From contig JAEUPB010000089.1 of NCBI GenBank assembly GCA_016789955.1, positions 1-45,643 of the forward strand: a stretch of DNA of 45,643 nucleotides, given 5' to 3'. How positions within the stretch are numbered: the stretch's first letter is position 1; the number at the start of each line of letters is the position of its first letter. Positions 45,046-45,643 of this stretch are shown here, piece after piece. This DNA comes from Rubrivivax sp. (lineage in GTDB: Bacteria > Pseudomonadota > Gammaproteobacteria > Burkholderiales > Burkholderiaceae_C). A program made the position numbers and the translations under genes. The notes below the pieces were generated by a model, which was not told the origin of the DNA, made no database searches, and saw only the letters and a list, made by a program, of their open reading frames with translations.

Positions 45046-45643
45046 TCAGTACCGCTCCGGCACGAACATCTCCGCAGGCACCGGCCGGCGGGCGTAGTCC
45101 GGGCGACGCAGCCGCTCGGGCAGCGAGATCTCCGCGCGCTCGACCTCGCTGTAGTCGAATTGCGACAGCAGGTGCGCGATGCAGTTGAGCCGTGCCCGCT
45201 TCTTGTCCACCGCCTGCACCACCCACCACGGCGCCTCGGGGATGTGCGTGCGCTCGAGCATCGCTTCCTTGGCCTTGGTGTAGTCCTCCCAGCGGCGGCG
45301 GGACTCCAGGTCCATCGGCGAGAGCTTCCACTGCTTCAGCGGGTCGTGGATGCGGCCGAGGAAGCGCACGTGCTGCTCCTCGTCGGTGATCGAGAACCAG
45401 TACTTCAGCAGCCGGATCCCCGAGCGCACCAGCATGCGCTCGAACTCGGGCACCGAACGGAAGAACTCCTCGACGTCGTCGTCGTTGCAGAAGCCCATCA
45501 CCCGCTCGACGCCGGCGCGGTTGTACCAGCTGCGGTCGAACAGCACGATCTCGCCGCCCGCGGGCAGGTGCGGAACGTAGCGCTGGAAGTACCACTGGGT
45601 CTTCTCGCGGTCGTTGGGCGCCGGCAGCGCGACGACGCGGCAC
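45046..45643 (-). CDS. ppk2: Polyphosphate kinase 2 family (C-terminal part, cut by window edge)
   Basis: The C-terminal 199 or so residues of a PPK2 enzyme; the N-terminus with the Walker A motif is beyond the window. Visible: ALPAPNDREKTQWYFQRYVPHLP, the Walker B-like FDRSWYNRAGVERVMGFC, WFSITDEEQHVRFLGRIHDPLKQWKLSPMDLE, and RRWEDYTKAKEAML. PPK2 transfers phosphate between polyphosphate and nucleotides. Single-domain class I appearance. The C-terminus DYARRPVPAEMFVPERY is intact. Confidence 0.93.
   Translation of the reverse strand, partial: CRVVALPAPNDREKTQWYFQRYVPHLPAGGEIVLFDRSWYNRAGVERVMGFCNDDDVEEFFRSVPEFERMLVRSGIRLLKYWFSITDEEQHVRFLGRIHDPLKQWKLSPMDLESRRRWEDYTKAKEAMLERTHIPEAPWWVVQAVDKKRARLNCIAHLLSQFDYSEVERAEISLPERLRRPDYARRPVPAEMFVPERY

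Overview
This window is about 45.6 kb of very GC-rich (roughly 70%) chromosomal DNA with dense, often translationally coupled genes. The gene content (many Bug-type solute receptors, a TRAP transporter, UppP, OlsB, RskA-type anti-sigma, AqpS-type ars operon) fits a betaproteobacterium of the order Burkholderiales, probably near the Rubrivivax/Leptothrix/Methylibium group. This placement is inferred from gene families and codon bias; no rRNA gene is present.

Layout. 1-2.1 kb: alaS (cut by the window edge) preceded by a VapBC-like toxin-antitoxin pair whose toxin stop overlaps the alaS start. 2.2-6.1 kb: a glutarate/lysine catabolic operon (glutaryl-CoA dehydrogenase, family III CoA-transferase, semialdehyde dehydrogenase). 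6.1-7.2 kb: a degenerate GGDEF protein and tRNA-Gly(CCC). 7.3-10.2 kb: a complete TRAP transporter (dctP, dctQ, dctM). 10.2-16.8 kb: an isocitrate-lyase-like enzyme, PBP4-type peptidase, trmB, uppP, a DUF1439-like lipoprotein and an acyl-CoA:acetate CoA-transferase. 17.2-24.5 kb: a TetR regulator with a clear operator, RND pump (MFP and inner-membrane transporter), a Pcm-like methyltransferase and a TolC protein, which could form a complete tripartite exporter. 24.5-26.8 kb: ECF sigma/anti-sigma pair overlapping a Bug receptor. 26.9-31.9 kb: smr and radC on the minus strand, and fkpB-ispH and serS-hydratase on the plus strand. 32.0 kb: tRNA-Ser(CGA) with terminator. 32.3-38.0 kb: a LysR-controlled catabolic operon (two Bug receptors, RraA-type aldolase, 2-hydroxyacid dehydrogenase, SMP-30 lactonase) ending in a truncated Bug-like signal peptide. 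38.1-39.9 kb: an esterase-like hydrolase and a VOC protein.

The most unusual part is 39.9-42.1 kb, a small arsenic operon on the minus strand that seems to be decaying. arsR has an ATA codon where its Met start should be, and its 3' end runs into a 298-bp element with perfect 32-bp terminal inverted repeats and three internal hairpin arms. This element has no ORF for a transposase and separates arsR from arsC. The arsenite channel gene further down carries a one-base frameshift.

From 42.0 kb on, olsB (ornithine-lipid synthesis) has three GTCAY repeats with 11-bp spacing upstream, like a Pho box. A small membrane protein, an LplT-like lysophospholipid transporter, a short hypothetical protein and a partial PPK2 polyphosphate kinase follow. 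Together these suggest a phosphate/membrane-lipid theme beside the arsenate operon.
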